Notes under the pieces: generated by a model | Seen by the model: the letters and a program-made list of their open reading frames with translations, nothing else | Databases searched by the model: none | Told to the model about the DNA's origin: nothing | Shown here: positions 7,366 through 15,743 of the stretch, piece by piece | Numbering within the stretch: the stretch's first letter is position 1 | Layout of the letters: each line of letters starts with the position of its first letter | Assembly (NCBI GenBank): GCA_963675425.1 | Contig: OY776214.1 | Span: 4,154,001 to 4,218,000, forward strand | From: Sporobacter sp963675425 | Lineage (GTDB): Bacteria; Bacillota; Clostridia; Oscillospirales; Oscillospiraceae | Direction of reading: 5' to 3' | DNA length: 64,000 nucleotides | Translations under genes and position numbers: made by a program

Positions 7366-8637
7366 TTATTCTGCCTTCGTAGTATGTACAAACTTAATCT
7401 TGTTGTCGACGGCGTACTGCTCTGCTAAAGAGCCCTCCTTGACGCCAAGGATCATGCCGCGCCGGTGATAAAAGGCGGCGTCGCCGATTTTAGAGACCTT
7501 ATCGGGTACATTGATCCGGTCGAGCCGGATGCAGTCGTAAAAGGCGCTCTCACCGATCTTACTGACGTTTTCACCCATCTCAACGCTTTGCAGGTGCTCG
7601 CCCATCCGGAAAGCCCAGTCGTCAATATCGACGACGTTTTTGCCGATCACGACGGTTTCAAGATACTTACAGCCATAAAAACAGTCGTTGCCAATGCGCA
7701 GCGTTTCGTTGGGAATGACGACTTTTTTGATATTAATACAGTTTCTGAAAGCGCCCATGCCGATTGAAATGACGCTTTCGGGTATCTCGATCGCTTCAAG
7801 TTCCGTCAAGAAGGCAAACGCGTAGTTGCCGATGTACTTGAGGCCGGGCGGCAGCTTCATCTCACGCACGTACGTACAGCCGCGAAAAGCGCCATGATAG
7901 ATCGTCGTAACCGTGTCGGGAATGGTAATACTCGTAAACTTGACGCGCCAGGCCATCGCAAAGCAGTCAAACCCGATGTGGGTGACGGGCAGGCCGTCGA
8001 TCTCGGCGGGGATATCCACATTGCGTTTAAGGCCGATGTATTTGACGAGCTCAATATGGTCGTCATAAACGTTGTAGATGTAATCGGTATTTTTCCGGGA
8101 GGTGCTGACCTCGGTCGCCACGCCTGTCTGCGTACGCTCGTAATACGGATCATGAGCTTTAAGGTTCATACGGCCGCGCCGGAGATAGGCGATGTCGTTT
8201 AAGACAATCGTGACCGGGCCGTCCTCCCTGTCCAGCACCGATGATTTATCAATATCGATCTGCTGTGTTTTCAGCTCTTCGGACGCCATTTCAAGCAGTG
8301 AGGCGTACTCGTCCGTCAGGTTGGAAAAATCCCTGACGGCGCTTTGCATATGCTCAAGCTCCTCGACAAAGGACGTCTGAATATCGTTTGTCCACAGCTC
8401 CTGCAGCTCTTTTGACAGATAATTCATCTTTTGAATGTAATAATCGTGCTGGCTGCGGATCGAGCGCATTTCGAGCGCTTTCTCTTTTAAAAAGGCCGGC
8501 GTCACCTGCGGCTTTTGCGTTTCATACGGGTTTTTCATGCCGAATTTCATCAGCAGCCGGATTACAAAAAAGCGAAACCGGTTGTTTGTCTCGCCCATAC
8601 GAAAACCAGCCATACCGCTCATCCAATTATCAGGCAA
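7366..8637 (-). CDS. BspA-type leucine-rich-repeat protein with N-terminal WXG100-like helical hairpin
   Basis: The product (about 423 aa) has three parts. Near the N-terminus is a short amphipathic stretch (RFRFFVIRLLMKFG). Then comes a two-helix region (about 55-120) with LQELWTNDIQTSFVEELEHM and a following long helix, closely resembling WXG100/ESX proteins but with W-x-x-D at the turn. A linker follows, and from about 200 come LRR_5 repeats (IPDTVTTIYHGAFRGC, IPESVISIGMGAFRNC and further copies), ending in GSLAEQYAVDNKIKFV as BspA proteins do. There is no signal peptide. TTG at 8637 is chosen because AAGGAG lies 8 nt before it. The paralog at 41943 shares the whole plan. The function is unknown; type VII-like export is an inference. 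Confidence 0.75.
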   Translation of the reverse strand: MPDNWMSGMAGFRMGETNNRFRFFVIRLLMKFGMKNPYETQKPQVTPAFLKEKALEMRSIRSQHDYYIQKMNYLSKELQELWTNDIQTSFVEELEHMQSAVRDFSNLTDEYASLLEMASEELKTQQIDIDKSSVLDREDGPVTIVLNDIAYLRRGRMNLKAHDPYYERTQTGVATEVSTSRKNTDYIYNVYDDHIELVKYIGLKRNVDIPAEIDGLPVTHIGFDCFAMAWRVKFTSITIPDTVTTIYHGAFRGCTYVREMKLPPGLKYIGNYAFAFLTELEAIEIPESVISIGMGAFRNCINIKKVVIPNETLRIGNDCFYGCKYLETVVIGKNVVDIDDWAFRMGEHLQSVEMGENVSKIGESAFYDCIRLDRINVPDKVSKIGDAAFYHRRGMILGVKEGSLAEQYAVDNKIKFVHTTKAE

Positions 8638-8678
8638 AATGTCATCTCCTTTTTCTTCGGCCAACTGAAGCACTAGTG

Positions 8679-8694
8679 CCGATTGACCAATCGG
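8679..8694. promoter_or_regulatory. Palindrome in the leader of the LRR gene
   Basis: A perfect inverted repeat CCGATTG-AC-CAATCGG lies between the promoter at 8730-8758 and the start at 8637. It could be an operator or a small RNA hairpin. Confidence 0.35.
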
Positions 8695-8729
8695 ACCCGG
8701 CCGAAACGGGTATCAATTTATTACTTATA

Positions 8730-8758
8730 ACTATAAGATGCCGGCGTTTGTTCGTCAA
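8730..8758 (-). promoter_or_regulatory. Sigma-A-type promoter of the LRR gene
   Basis: On the reverse strand TTGACG (8758-8753) and TATAGT (8735-8730) are spaced exactly 17 bp, about 95 bp before the TTG start. Confidence 0.6.
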
Positions 8759-8844
8759 TACTTTTTTAAGCTGCCCGTCTGGAGTGAAAAGGAATACCAG
8801 AAAAAACCGCCGGATATACGCCAAGTCTTTTATGGCAAGCAGAC

Positions 8845-8875
8845 AGGCCCTCTCAGCTTATAGCTGAAAGGGCCT
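8845..8875. terminator. Terminator-like hairpin after clpC
   Basis: Arms AGGCCCTCTCAGCT and AGCTGAAAGGGCCT pair over 14 bp with one mismatch and a 3-nt loop. The T tract is on the forward side only, so termination of the reverse-strand clpC transcript is likely but not perfect. Confidence 0.55.
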
Positions 8876-8894
8876 AATTTTTGTTCCTGTTTAG

Positions 8895-11384
8895 TTATAC
8901 GCCGGCTGTCTGTTCGGCTGGTTCAGGTGCTTCGACCGGATTGGCTCTCAACTTGATTTTACCGTCTTCACCTGTGACGATCACCTTATCTCCGCTTTTA
9001 ATGCTGCCGTCGAGAATCTTCTCGGCGATGGCATCCTCAACGGCGTTCTGGATGGCCCGGCGCAGCGGCCGTGCGCCATACACGGGGTCAAAGCCCTTGT
9101 CGCTTAACAGGTCGATGGCCTTATCGTCTGCCGAAACAGCGATACCCATCGCCCGCACGCGGTCCATAACCGTCTCAAGCATCTTGGCGCTGATATCCCG
9201 GATATTCTCTCGGCTGAGCTGATGGAAGACAATCGTCTCGTCCACGCGGTTTAAGAATTCCGGCTTAAACATCCGCTTGAGTTCATCCATGACGGCGCTT
9301 TTGATAGTCTCAAATTTCGACGCTTCCTCATCGGCGGCAGCCATGGCAAAGCCAAGTTTTTTCTGCTTGTCAGTAATATTGCGCGCGCCGACGTTCGACG
9401 TCATGACGATGATCGTGTTCTTGAAGTCAACCCTTCTGCCCTGCGCATCTGTGAGGATGCCGTCCTCCATGATCTGCAGCAGGATGTTGAAAACGTCCTC
9501 ATGCGCCTTTTCGATCTCGTCAAACAGGAGCACTGAGTACGGACGGCGGCGGACCTTCTCCGTCAGCTGGCCACCCTCGTCGTAGCCGACATAACCCGGC
9601 GGCGAGCCGATAAGCTTGCTGACAGTATGCCGCTCCATATATTCCGACATATCCACGCGAAGCATTGCGTTCTCATCGCCAAACAGCGCTTCAGCCAGCG
9701 CCTTGCACAGCTCCGTCTTGCCGACGCCCGTCGGCCCCAGGAACAGAAAGCTGCCGATAGGCCGCTTGGGGTCCTTAAGCCCGACTCTGCCGCGCCTCAG
9801 CGCCTTGGCCACGGCCGACACAGCGTCGTCCTGGCCGACAACCCGCTCATGCAGGACTTTTTCCATGTTGAGAAGGCGTTCGCTTTCATCCTGCGTAATG
9901 CTGGTGACGGGAATTCCCGTCCAGCCGGACACGACGGCGGCGATGTCCTCCGGGCCCACGCTTTCGCGGTCGCCGGTGCGGATGTCTTCCCAATTCTTGC
10001 GCGCTGTTTCAATTTCCTCGTCGAGTTGACGCTCGCGGTCACGTATACCGGCGGCGCGCTCGAAGTCCTGGCTTTTAACAGCCGCTTCCTTTTCGTTGGC
10101 CAGCGCTTCCTTTTTCGCCTCAAGCTCCTTAAGGTTGGGCGGCGTTTTCAGGTTCTCCATCCGCACGCGGCTGGAGGCCTCGTCGACAAGGTCAATGGCT
10201 TTGTCGGGTAGATATCGGTCGTTTATATAGCGGCTGGACATTTGAACGGCCGCCTCAATCGCCTCGTCCGTGATTTTCAGCTTGTGATGCGCTTCGTATT
10301 TATCGCGCAGCCCTTTGAGGATCAAAACAGATTCCTCCTCGGTCGGTTCGCTGACCGTCACGGGCTGGAACCGCCGCTCCAGCGCGGCGTCCTTTTCCAC
10401 ATGCTTGCGGTATTCGTTGAGCGTTGTCGCGCCGATAACCTGAATCTCGCCGCGCCCCAGGGCGGGCTTGATAATATTGGCCGCGTCGATGGCGCCCTCC
10501 GCCGCGCCGGCCCCGATAATCGTGTGCAACTCGTCGATGAACAGCACGACGTCGTTGGCCTTAACGACTTCGTCGATGGCGGCCTTAATGCGTTCTTCAA
10601 AATCGCCGCGGTATTTCGTACCGGCCACCATGCCCGACAAATCGAGCGATACAACACGTTTGTCTTTAAGTGTTTCGGGCACGTCGCCCATAATAATGCG
10701 CTGGGCCAAGCCCTCGGCGATGGCCGTTTTGCCGACGCCCGGCTCGCCGATGAGTACCGGATTGTTCTTTGTCCGGCGCGACAGGATCTGGATCACGCGC
10801 TGGATTTCCCGCTCCCGTCCGATTACCGGATCGAGCAAGCCGTCGCGCGCCATATCGGTCAGATCCCGCGAGAACTGGTCAAGCGTTTTTGTCTCTGATT
10901 TTTTGACTTTTCCAACAGCCGTTGTCTGTCGCGGCCTGTATTCGCTGCTGCCGAAGATGTTGATAATCTCGGTATAGAGCTTGTTGAGATCGACGCCTGT
11001 TGATATAATGAGCTTGGCGGCAACGCTGTCGTACTCACGGAGGATTCCCATGAGGAGATGCTCCGTGCCGATATAGTTGTGTCCGAGCCTGTTGGCCTCA
11101 GTGACGGCCAGCTCAATCACACGCTTGGCACGCGGCGTCAGCCCCTGAGGCGGAATTTCTCCCTGGCCTCCCCGGCCGATATTCTTTTCTATTAAGTCCA
11201 GGATCAGGCGGCTTTCCAAGCCCGATTCGCGCAGCACTTTTGAGGCCACACCGCCGCCTTCGCGCGCCAGGCCCAGAAGAATATGCTCACTGCCGACATA
11301 GCTGTGTCCAAGCTCGGCTGCAGCGCTTTGCGCAAGGTCCAGGACGTTTTTAGCCCGTTCTGTAAATCTGTCTTCAAAACGCAT
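8895..11384 (-). CDS. clpC: ATP-dependent Clp protease ATPase subunit ClpC
   Basis: The 829-residue AAA+ unfoldase feeds proteins to ClpP. Order of domains: Clp-N double repeat (1-145, SYVGSEHILLGL and NYIGTEHLLMGI), AAA-1 with Walker A GEPGVGKTA near 210 and Walker B VVLFIDELHT, a UVR-type coiled coil near 425-460 (FERAAGIRDRERQLDEE), AAA-2 with GPTGVGKTE, and the C-terminal D2-small domain. The length and the UVR segment fit ClpC rather than ClpB. It is the last gene of the ctsR-mcsA-clpC operon; the 167-bp gap from mcsA shows no separate CtsR box. Confidence 0.97.
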   Translation of the reverse strand: MRFEDRFTERAKNVLDLAQSAAAELGHSYVGSEHILLGLAREGGGVASKVLRESGLESRLILDLIEKNIGRGGQGEIPPQGLTPRAKRVIELAVTEANRLGHNYIGTEHLLMGILREYDSVAAKLIISTGVDLNKLYTEIINIFGSSEYRPRQTTAVGKVKKSETKTLDQFSRDLTDMARDGLLDPVIGREREIQRVIQILSRRTKNNPVLIGEPGVGKTAIAEGLAQRIIMGDVPETLKDKRVVSLDLSGMVAGTKYRGDFEERIKAAIDEVVKANDVVLFIDELHTIIGAGAAEGAIDAANIIKPALGRGEIQVIGATTLNEYRKHVEKDAALERRFQPVTVSEPTEEESVLILKGLRDKYEAHHKLKITDEAIEAAVQMSSRYINDRYLPDKAIDLVDEASSRVRMENLKTPPNLKELEAKKEALANEKEAAVKSQDFERAAGIRDRERQLDEEIETARKNWEDIRTGDRESVGPEDIAAVVSGWTGIPVTSITQDESERLLNMEKVLHERVVGQDDAVSAVAKALRRGRVGLKDPKRPIGSFLFLGPTGVGKTELCKALAEALFGDENAMLRVDMSEYMERHTVSKLIGSPPGYVGYDEGGQLTEKVRRRPYSVLLFDEIEKAHEDVFNILLQIMEDGILTDAQGRRVDFKNTIIVMTSNVGARNITDKQKKLGFAMAAADEEASKFETIKSAVMDELKRMFKPEFLNRVDETIVFHQLSRENIRDISAKMLETVMDRVRAMGIAVSADDKAIDLLSDKGFDPVYGARPLRRAIQNAVEDAIAEKILDGSIKSGDKVIVTGEDGKIKLRANPVEAPEPAEQTAGV

Positions 11385-11551
11385 CGTTATCTTCCGTTCT
11401 CCGGCGGCGTATTTTAAGTATCCCTGCCATGGCCCGCCGGTGATATGGCAAGTTTCACTTCAAGCATCTGCTTACAGTATGGCTGTAGGCCGGTTTTTAC
11501 GCCGGCCTCAGCTTCCCATCTCCAACTTCTGTTTGTGTGTTAACGTTTCGC

Positions 11552-12031
11552 TTATGAGTTTACCCCGTTTTCAAGCTTTTTAATAGCATCGCGCAGCTCG
11601 GCTGCCTTTTCAAAATCCTCAGCTTCCGCCGCCTGACGCATTTGCTCGCGCATCACATTGATTTCGCGGCGCTTTTTCATTTCTTCGTCTACAGCCGGCT
11701 TGACAAGAGCCGTTTCCGGCTTCGGTTCCAGCGCCTGCGCCGGCCTCTCGCCGGGCATCAGTACGCCGACCGTCGGAATGATAAACGTCGGGAAAACCAG
11801 CCCGTATCCGGCGAGTATTCGCCTGTTGGGTGTAAAGCCAAAGAGCTCAGCAAATATTTCCTCAAACGACTTCTCCGCTTCGTCCGGACCGTCTGCAGCC
11901 GATTCAGGCTTTTTGTCAAACCCGAGCCTGACGGCGCAGTCGGCACACAAGTGCTTTTCCGTTATGTTCCCGTTGATATTTGATGTATAGTGAAAGCTCA
12001 CTTCTTCTTTGCCGCAGTTTTCACACTTCAT
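11552..12031 (-). CDS. mcsA: McsA-like zinc-finger/UVR protein
   Basis: The 159-residue protein has paired CxxC motifs (MKCENCGKEE and LCADCAVRLGF) as a zinc finger near the N-terminus and a UVR motif at the C-terminus (EAEDFEKAAELRDAIKKLE). In Bacillota, McsA modulates CtsR and activates the arginine kinase McsB. Here mcsB is absent between mcsA and clpC, so McsA must act alone or with a kinase encoded elsewhere. It starts 39 bp after ctsR. Confidence 0.9.
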   Translation of the reverse strand: MKCENCGKEEVSFHYTSNINGNITEKHLCADCAVRLGFDKKPESAADGPDEAEKSFEEIFAELFGFTPNRRILAGYGLVFPTFIIPTVGVLMPGERPAQALEPKPETALVKPAVDEEMKKRREINVMREQMRQAAEAEDFEKAAELRDAIKKLENGVNS

Positions 12032-12070
12032 GGCTCATTCTCCTTCCCTAGGATATATATGGTATCCAAC

Positions 12071-12520
12071 TTATAATATGTTGATAAGCATGTGCTTGTA
12101 AATACTGGCCCGGACCATATCGCGCTCCCGCACCGGCACCGGCCTCAAAGCGGCGTTGCCGATGGCTGCTAAAATCAGCTGTGCCTCGTTTTTTCCAATC
12201 GCGCCGCTCTGGAGCAGGTTGGTTGTCAAAGCTGTCGCCGAATTCAGGTCGATCTCATCGCCAACGGTATTGACGGTGTGCATAATAAGGCTTTTAGGCT
12301 CCATGCTTACACGCGTAATCCGGATAAATCCGCCGCCGCCCCGCCGGCTTTCCACTATGTAGCCGTGCTCCGGCGAGAAGCGCGTCGATATCACGTAATT
12401 AATTTGACTGGGCACACATTTAAATCTGTTTGCCAGCTCCGACCGCTGCAACTCCGCACAGCCGTCGGCATCGTCCAATATGTCTTGAATAAATCCGGCA
12501 ATAAGATCACTCATTCCCAT
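12071..12520 (-). CDS. ctsR: Transcriptional repressor CtsR
   Basis: The 149-residue repressor of class III heat-shock genes contains the winged helix (FKCVPSQINYVISTRF) and the glycine-rich beta-wing RRGGGGFIRI that contacts the heptad operator. The C-terminal dimerisation part is complete. It heads the operon ctsR-mcsA-clpC and has its own target site overlapping its promoter, so it is autoregulated. An alternative start two codons downstream (MSDL) is possible. Confidence 0.95.
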   Translation of the reverse strand: MGMSDLIAGFIQDILDDADGCAELQRSELANRFKCVPSQINYVISTRFSPEHGYIVESRRGGGGFIRITRVSMEPKSLIMHTVNTVGDEIDLNSATALTTNLLQSGAIGKNEAQLILAAIGNAALRPVPVRERDMVRASIYKHMLINIL

Positions 12521-12545
12521 AACAGCATCACCACGCTCGTCTGAC

Positions 12546-12562
12546 TTTGACTATCTTTGACC
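12546..12562 (-). promoter_or_regulatory. CtsR operator
   Basis: On the reverse strand the sequence is GGTCAAA-GAT-AGTCAAA, an exact match to the known CtsR direct heptad repeat (RGTCAAA NAN RGTCAAA). It lies just downstream of the -10 box, positioned to block ctsR operon transcription. Confidence 0.92.
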
Positions 12563-12571
12563 ATTGACATA

Positions 12572-12600
12572 ATATTACACTTTATCAGCTCACCCGGCAA
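12572..12600 (-). promoter_or_regulatory. Promoter of ctsR-mcsA-clpC
   Basis: TTGCCG (12600-12595) and TAATAT (12577-12572) on the reverse strand are separated by 17 bp. The CtsR operator begins 9 bp downstream. Confidence 0.75.
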
Positions 12601-12646
12601 CTACCCCTACACGTCGTTTCCGGCTATGGCGGGCGTATAAATCCGT

Positions 12647-12844
12647 TTATGACGGTCTGGCTTCCTCTTTCGCATGATTCTGCGTGTTTTGAACACCCAT
12701 CATTGCAGACGCGCCGGTTTTATCAGCCCGGTCCTCCGCAACGGTACCATTGGTCAGGAAACGGCGTTCGTGCTCGGCCGATACCGGGCCACTGTCCAGT
12801 CCGGGAAAATCGCCCCTTTTATGGGATCGTTCATTTTTCATCAT
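12647..12844 (-). CDS. Small protein of unknown function
   Basis: A 65-codon frame (64 if the second Met is used) is preceded by a near-ideal GGGAGGTAAT, 4 nt before the first and 7 nt before the second ATG. The product is hydrophilic, rich in charged residues, with no membrane segment or recognised motif (it ends NTQNHAKEEARPS). Overlapping forward-strand frames lack such a ribosome binding site. It sits alone upstream of ctsR on the same strand. Small hydrophilic proteins of this size in sporeformers are often spore-associated, but nothing in the sequence proves that. Confidence 0.45.
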   Translation of the reverse strand: MMKNERSHKRGDFPGLDSGPVSAEHERRFLTNGTVAEDRADKTGASAMMGVQNTQNHAKEEARPS

Positions 12845-12991
12845 ATTACCTCCCGTGAGTAAGAATACAAAGTGGTTATGCGGCCGCTGACCACGGTAAC
12901 TCGCGTTCCTTATCCGTTTATCGACGGCTTTACGGGATAAGCCCTCCCCTATCCGCGTGTTTTAAGTCCCCCATTGCGACCTTAATAGATC

Positions 12992-13010
12992 TAGTATGTG
13001 CAATATACTA
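12992..13010. promoter_or_regulatory. Palindrome abutting the ferredoxin promoter
   Basis: TAGTAT-N7-ATACTA is a perfect dyad ending one base before the -35 box of the ferredoxin gene. It is a candidate regulator site; the binding protein is not identifiable. Confidence 0.35.
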
Positions 13011-13038
13011 TTGATTTTTCATTTATACGTGGTAAAAT
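13011..13038 (+). promoter_or_regulatory. Promoter of the ferredoxin gene
   Basis: TTGATT at 13011-13016 and TAAAAT at 13033-13038 with 16-bp spacing, about 60 bp before the start codon. Confidence 0.65.
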
Positions 13039-13098
13039 ACAAATGATTTTGCCCGCGTTTTAAACGGTGCGGTACATACTTATTGGAGGTACATATAT

Positions 13099-13269
13099 AT
13101 GGCATACAAGATCAGCAGCGACTGCGTATCCTGCGGAGCTTGCGCTCCGAACTGTCCCGTCGAGGCCATTGAACAGGGCGCCGATCAGTATCAGATCGAT
13201 CCTGAAAAATGCATTGATTGCGGCGCGTGCGCCGACACCTGCCCTGTGGAGGCTATTTCCCAGGCGTAG
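13099..13269 (+). CDS. 2[4Fe-4S] ferredoxin
   Basis: A 56-residue clostridial-type ferredoxin with two CxxCxxCxxxCP motifs: CVSCGACAPNCPVEAI and CIDCGACADTCPVEAI, each binding one 4Fe-4S cluster. It is a soluble low-potential electron carrier for anaerobic metabolism. GGAGG lies 9 nt before the ATG. It is monocistronic, between its own promoter and a terminator. Confidence 0.95.
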   Translation: MAYKISSDCVSCGACAPNCPVEAIEQGADQYQIDPEKCIDCGACADTCPVEAISQA

Positions 13270-13285
13270 GCATACCGTTAAAGAA

Positions 13286-13357
13286 AATGCCGCCTTTTAT
13301 GGAAAGCGCCGACGCAATCGTGTCAGCGGACGATTTCGTAAGGGCGGTATTTTTTTT
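13286..13357 (+). terminator. Terminator of the ferredoxin gene
   Basis: Arms AATGCCGCCTTT and AAGGGCGGTATT pair, with G-T pairs and a long partly structured loop, and are followed by eight T. Confidence 0.6.
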
Positions 13358-13384
13358 ATTGAGCCGGTTATCTGGTATAAAAAG

Positions 13385-13432
13385 AATCCCTCCGGCAGGC
13401 GCCGCCTGCCACCTCCCTTTAACAAAGGAGGC
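13385..13432. repeat. Palindromic element remnant
   Basis: CCTCCGGCAGGCGCCGCCTGCC followed by ACCTCCCTTTAACAAAGGAGGC has the same build as the element at 51728 (a CCACCTNCC core next to a terminal inverted repeat), although the sequence is diverged. It lies in the 296-bp gap between ferredoxin and trmN6-like genes. Confidence 0.4.
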
Positions 13433-13565
13433 TATACCGTTAAACAAATTCCCCGCTAAGGAGTATCATAAGAATCTGCAACTTTTCGTCCTATGCCCCT
13501 TTAGGAGCAGAGGATACGAATAGAGCAAGCACGTACAGGCGAGACTTGAATAAAAGGTATACGAC

Positions 13566-14282
13566 ATGATAACGGATGAATTATGGCCGGATGGCCCGAA
13601 GTTCATACGCGGGGACGACACGTTCCGTCTCGGCACGGACAGCGTGCTGCTGGCCGATTTCGCTGGTGCAGGGCATGCCAGGCGCGCGTGCGACCTGGGC
13701 TGCGGCGCGGGCATCATCGGCTTAATTATGGCATGGAATGATCCGTCTTTAGCCGTCGACGGCGTCGAGCTTTTGCCAGACTGGGCCGCCACGGCGCGCG
13801 AAAACATCCGGATGAATGGTCTGGATTGCCGGGTCCGGATTATGTGCGGCGATCTTCGAGAGCACCGCAATTATCTGGAAGCCGGTGCGTATGACCTCGT
13901 CGTGGCCAATCCACCGTACTACCCCGCCGGCAGCGGTAAGCTGCCGCAAAACGAGCATATCGTTACAGCGCGCTCGGAAAAGACCTGCACACTGGCCGAC
14001 GTCTGCGCCGCCGCCCGTTACTTAACGCGCTGGGGCGGGCGTTTCGCGCTCGTCCATAAGCCGGAGCGGCTTGTGGAAATTACCCGTGAGCTGTCCGCAA
14101 ACGATCTGGAGCCCAAGCGCCTGCGCTTTGTCCAGTTCCGGGCGAATGCCGCGCCGAACCTTGTCTTAATTGAAAGCCGGCGGGGCGGCAATCCGTCCGT
14201 CGCCGTTGAGCCGCCGCTCATTCTGACCGATGAACACGGCCATGACACACGGGAGATTAAGCGGATCTATCATCGGGATTAA
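13566..14282 (+). CDS. tRNA1(Val) adenine-N6 methyltransferase-like protein
   Basis: The 238-residue SAM-dependent methyltransferase has motif I CDLGCGAGIIGLIMA and the catalytic VVANPPYYPAG motif of amino-group methyltransferases (TrmN6/YfiC, Bacillota YabB type). The N-terminal DTFRLGTDSVLLADFA matches the family. It lies directly before rsmI and abrB, the same order as yabB-yazA-rsmI-abrB in Bacillus, which supports the assignment. Confidence 0.88.
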   Translation: MITDELWPDGPKFIRGDDTFRLGTDSVLLADFAGAGHARRACDLGCGAGIIGLIMAWNDPSLAVDGVELLPDWAATARENIRMNGLDCRVRIMCGDLREHRNYLEAGAYDLVVANPPYYPAGSGKLPQNEHIVTARSEKTCTLADVCAAARYLTRWGGRFALVHKPERLVEITRELSANDLEPKRLRFVQFRANAAPNLVLIESRRGGNPSVAVEPPLILTDEHGHDTREIKRIYHRD

Positions 14283-14397
14283 GCGAACCAACAGCGCCCG
14301 GTGCGGACATTGGGCCCCGCAACACGACAACAGGCATTTTTGTAGGGAATGATCCGTGTGTCGTTCCAACAACATAAAAAAGATAGAGAGGTGACGT

Positions 14398-15240
14398 ATG
14401 AGCGGAATATTGTATCTGGTGGCAACGCCTATTGGGAATCTCGGCGACATATCGTCGCGCGCGGCGGCCGTTTTGGCTGACGTGGATTTTATCGCCGCCG
14501 AAGACACGCGCGTATCGCTCAAGCTCCTCAACCATCTGAATATAAAAAAGCCGCTTGTCAGCTATTACGAGCACAACAGGGCAGAAAGCGGTGAAAAGAT
14601 TGTACGCCGTATTCTGGATGGCGAAAACTGCGCGCTCGTCACGGACGCCGGTATGCCGGCTGTCAGCGACCCCGGTGAAGACCTTGTCCGGCTGTGTGCG
14701 GATGATGGCATCACGATTCAGGCCATCCCCGGCGCGTGCGCGGCTGTGACGGCACTGGCTCTGTCAGGCTTACCATCGGGCCGTTTTACATTCGAGGGCT
14801 TTTTGTCCACAGCTAAAAAAAGCCGCTTTGAACACTTAAGCGCGCTCAAAGCGGAAACACGAACGATGATCTTTTATGAAGCGCCGCACAAGCTGCGCGC
14901 GTCGCTGCGAGATATGCTCGAAGCCTTCGGCGACCGGCGCGTTTCAATCAGCCGTGAACTGACGAAGCTGCACGAAGAAACAATGCGCACAACGCTCCAA
15001 AAAGCCTCGGAGCACTTCGAGCAAACGCCGCCCCGCGGCGAGTTCGTGCTGATTATTGAGGGCGCAATACCCCTCAAAACGCATACAATCAGTCTGGACG
15101 AAGCACTGAACGCCATCGCCGGGCTGCGCAGCGGCGGACTGTCGCTCAAAGACGCCGTCAAGCAATGCGCTGCCGAAACAGGCTGGCCGAAAAATGTCTT
15201 ATATGACGCCGCCCTGAAAGCCGATACGCCCGATAAATAA
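14398..15240 (+). CDS. rsmI: 16S rRNA (cytidine1402-2'-O)-methyltransferase
   Basis: The 280-residue tetrapyrrole-methylase-fold enzyme methylates the ribose of C1402 in the decoding centre of 16S rRNA. Signatures: LYLVATPIGNLGDIS at the N-terminus, AEDTRVSLKLLNHL, LVTDAGMPAVSDPGEDLV and the IPGACAAVTALALSGLP loop. The length is normal. The ATG follows GAGAGGTGACGT. It ends at a strong shared terminator facing abrB. Confidence 0.95.
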   Translation: MSGILYLVATPIGNLGDISSRAAAVLADVDFIAAEDTRVSLKLLNHLNIKKPLVSYYEHNRAESGEKIVRRILDGENCALVTDAGMPAVSDPGEDLVRLCADDGITIQAIPGACAAVTALALSGLPSGRFTFEGFLSTAKKSRFEHLSALKAETRTMIFYEAPHKLRASLRDMLEAFGDRRVSISRELTKLHEETMRTTLQKASEHFEQTPPRGEFVLIIEGAIPLKTHTISLDEALNAIAGLRSGGLSLKDAVKQCAAETGWPKNVLYDAALKADTPDK

Positions 15241-15257
15241 CCAATTTAAAAAAAAAT

Positions 15258-15290
15258 CGCCTCTGCCCACACCGGGCAGAGGCGTTCTTT
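15258..15290. terminator. Bidirectional terminator between rsmI and abrB
   Basis: A perfect 11-bp stem CGCCTCTGCCC / GGGCAGAGGCG with a 5-nt loop is flanked by nine A upstream and TTCTTT downstream, so it works for both convergent genes. Confidence 0.9.
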
Positions 15291-15294
15291 ATAT

Positions 15295-15540
15295 CTACGC
15301 TTTCTTTTTAAGTTCTTTCATGCAGGCTGCGCAGATATTTTTCCCCTTGTAGTTTGTCACACCTTTGACATTACTGCAAAAGATACAAGCCGGTTCGTAC
15401 TTTTTCAGGACTATTGCTGATTCGTCCACATATATTTCTAGTGAATCCTTTTCAGCAATGTCTAATGTGCGGCGCAGTTCGATTGGCAAGACGATTCGCC
15501 CCAACTCGTCGACTTTCCTCACGATTCCAGTTGATTTCAT
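15295..15540 (-). CDS. abrB: AbrB/SpoVT-family transition-state regulator
   Basis: The 81-residue protein has an AbrB swapped-hairpin DNA-binding domain (MKSTGIVRKVDELGRIVLPIELRRTL, residues 1-50) and a C-terminal double CxxC (ACIFCSN and ICAACMK), a zinc-ribbon-like tail often seen in clostridial AbrB. It likely controls growth-phase and sporulation genes. Position next to rsmI matches Bacillus synteny. It is transcribed away from spmA across a 200-bp intergenic region. Confidence 0.92.
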   Translation of the reverse strand: MKSTGIVRKVDELGRIVLPIELRRTLDIAEKDSLEIYVDESAIVLKKYEPACIFCSNVKGVTNYKGKNICAACMKELKKKA

Positions 15541-15743
15541 GCATCCGCTTCCTTTCTTCTATAATATCGCTGTTTCTCCCCCTTGCCGACATAATCGGCA
15601 AGATTACGATACCACAAATGACCGGATTTGTCAATCACTGTCGTTGCATTATAATTATAAATTTTAGCAATATTCATCATATTTATTGGTAATTTTCGAT
15701 GTGCTTTTATGTATTTTTACCATATTTTAGGGCGGTGCGATAA

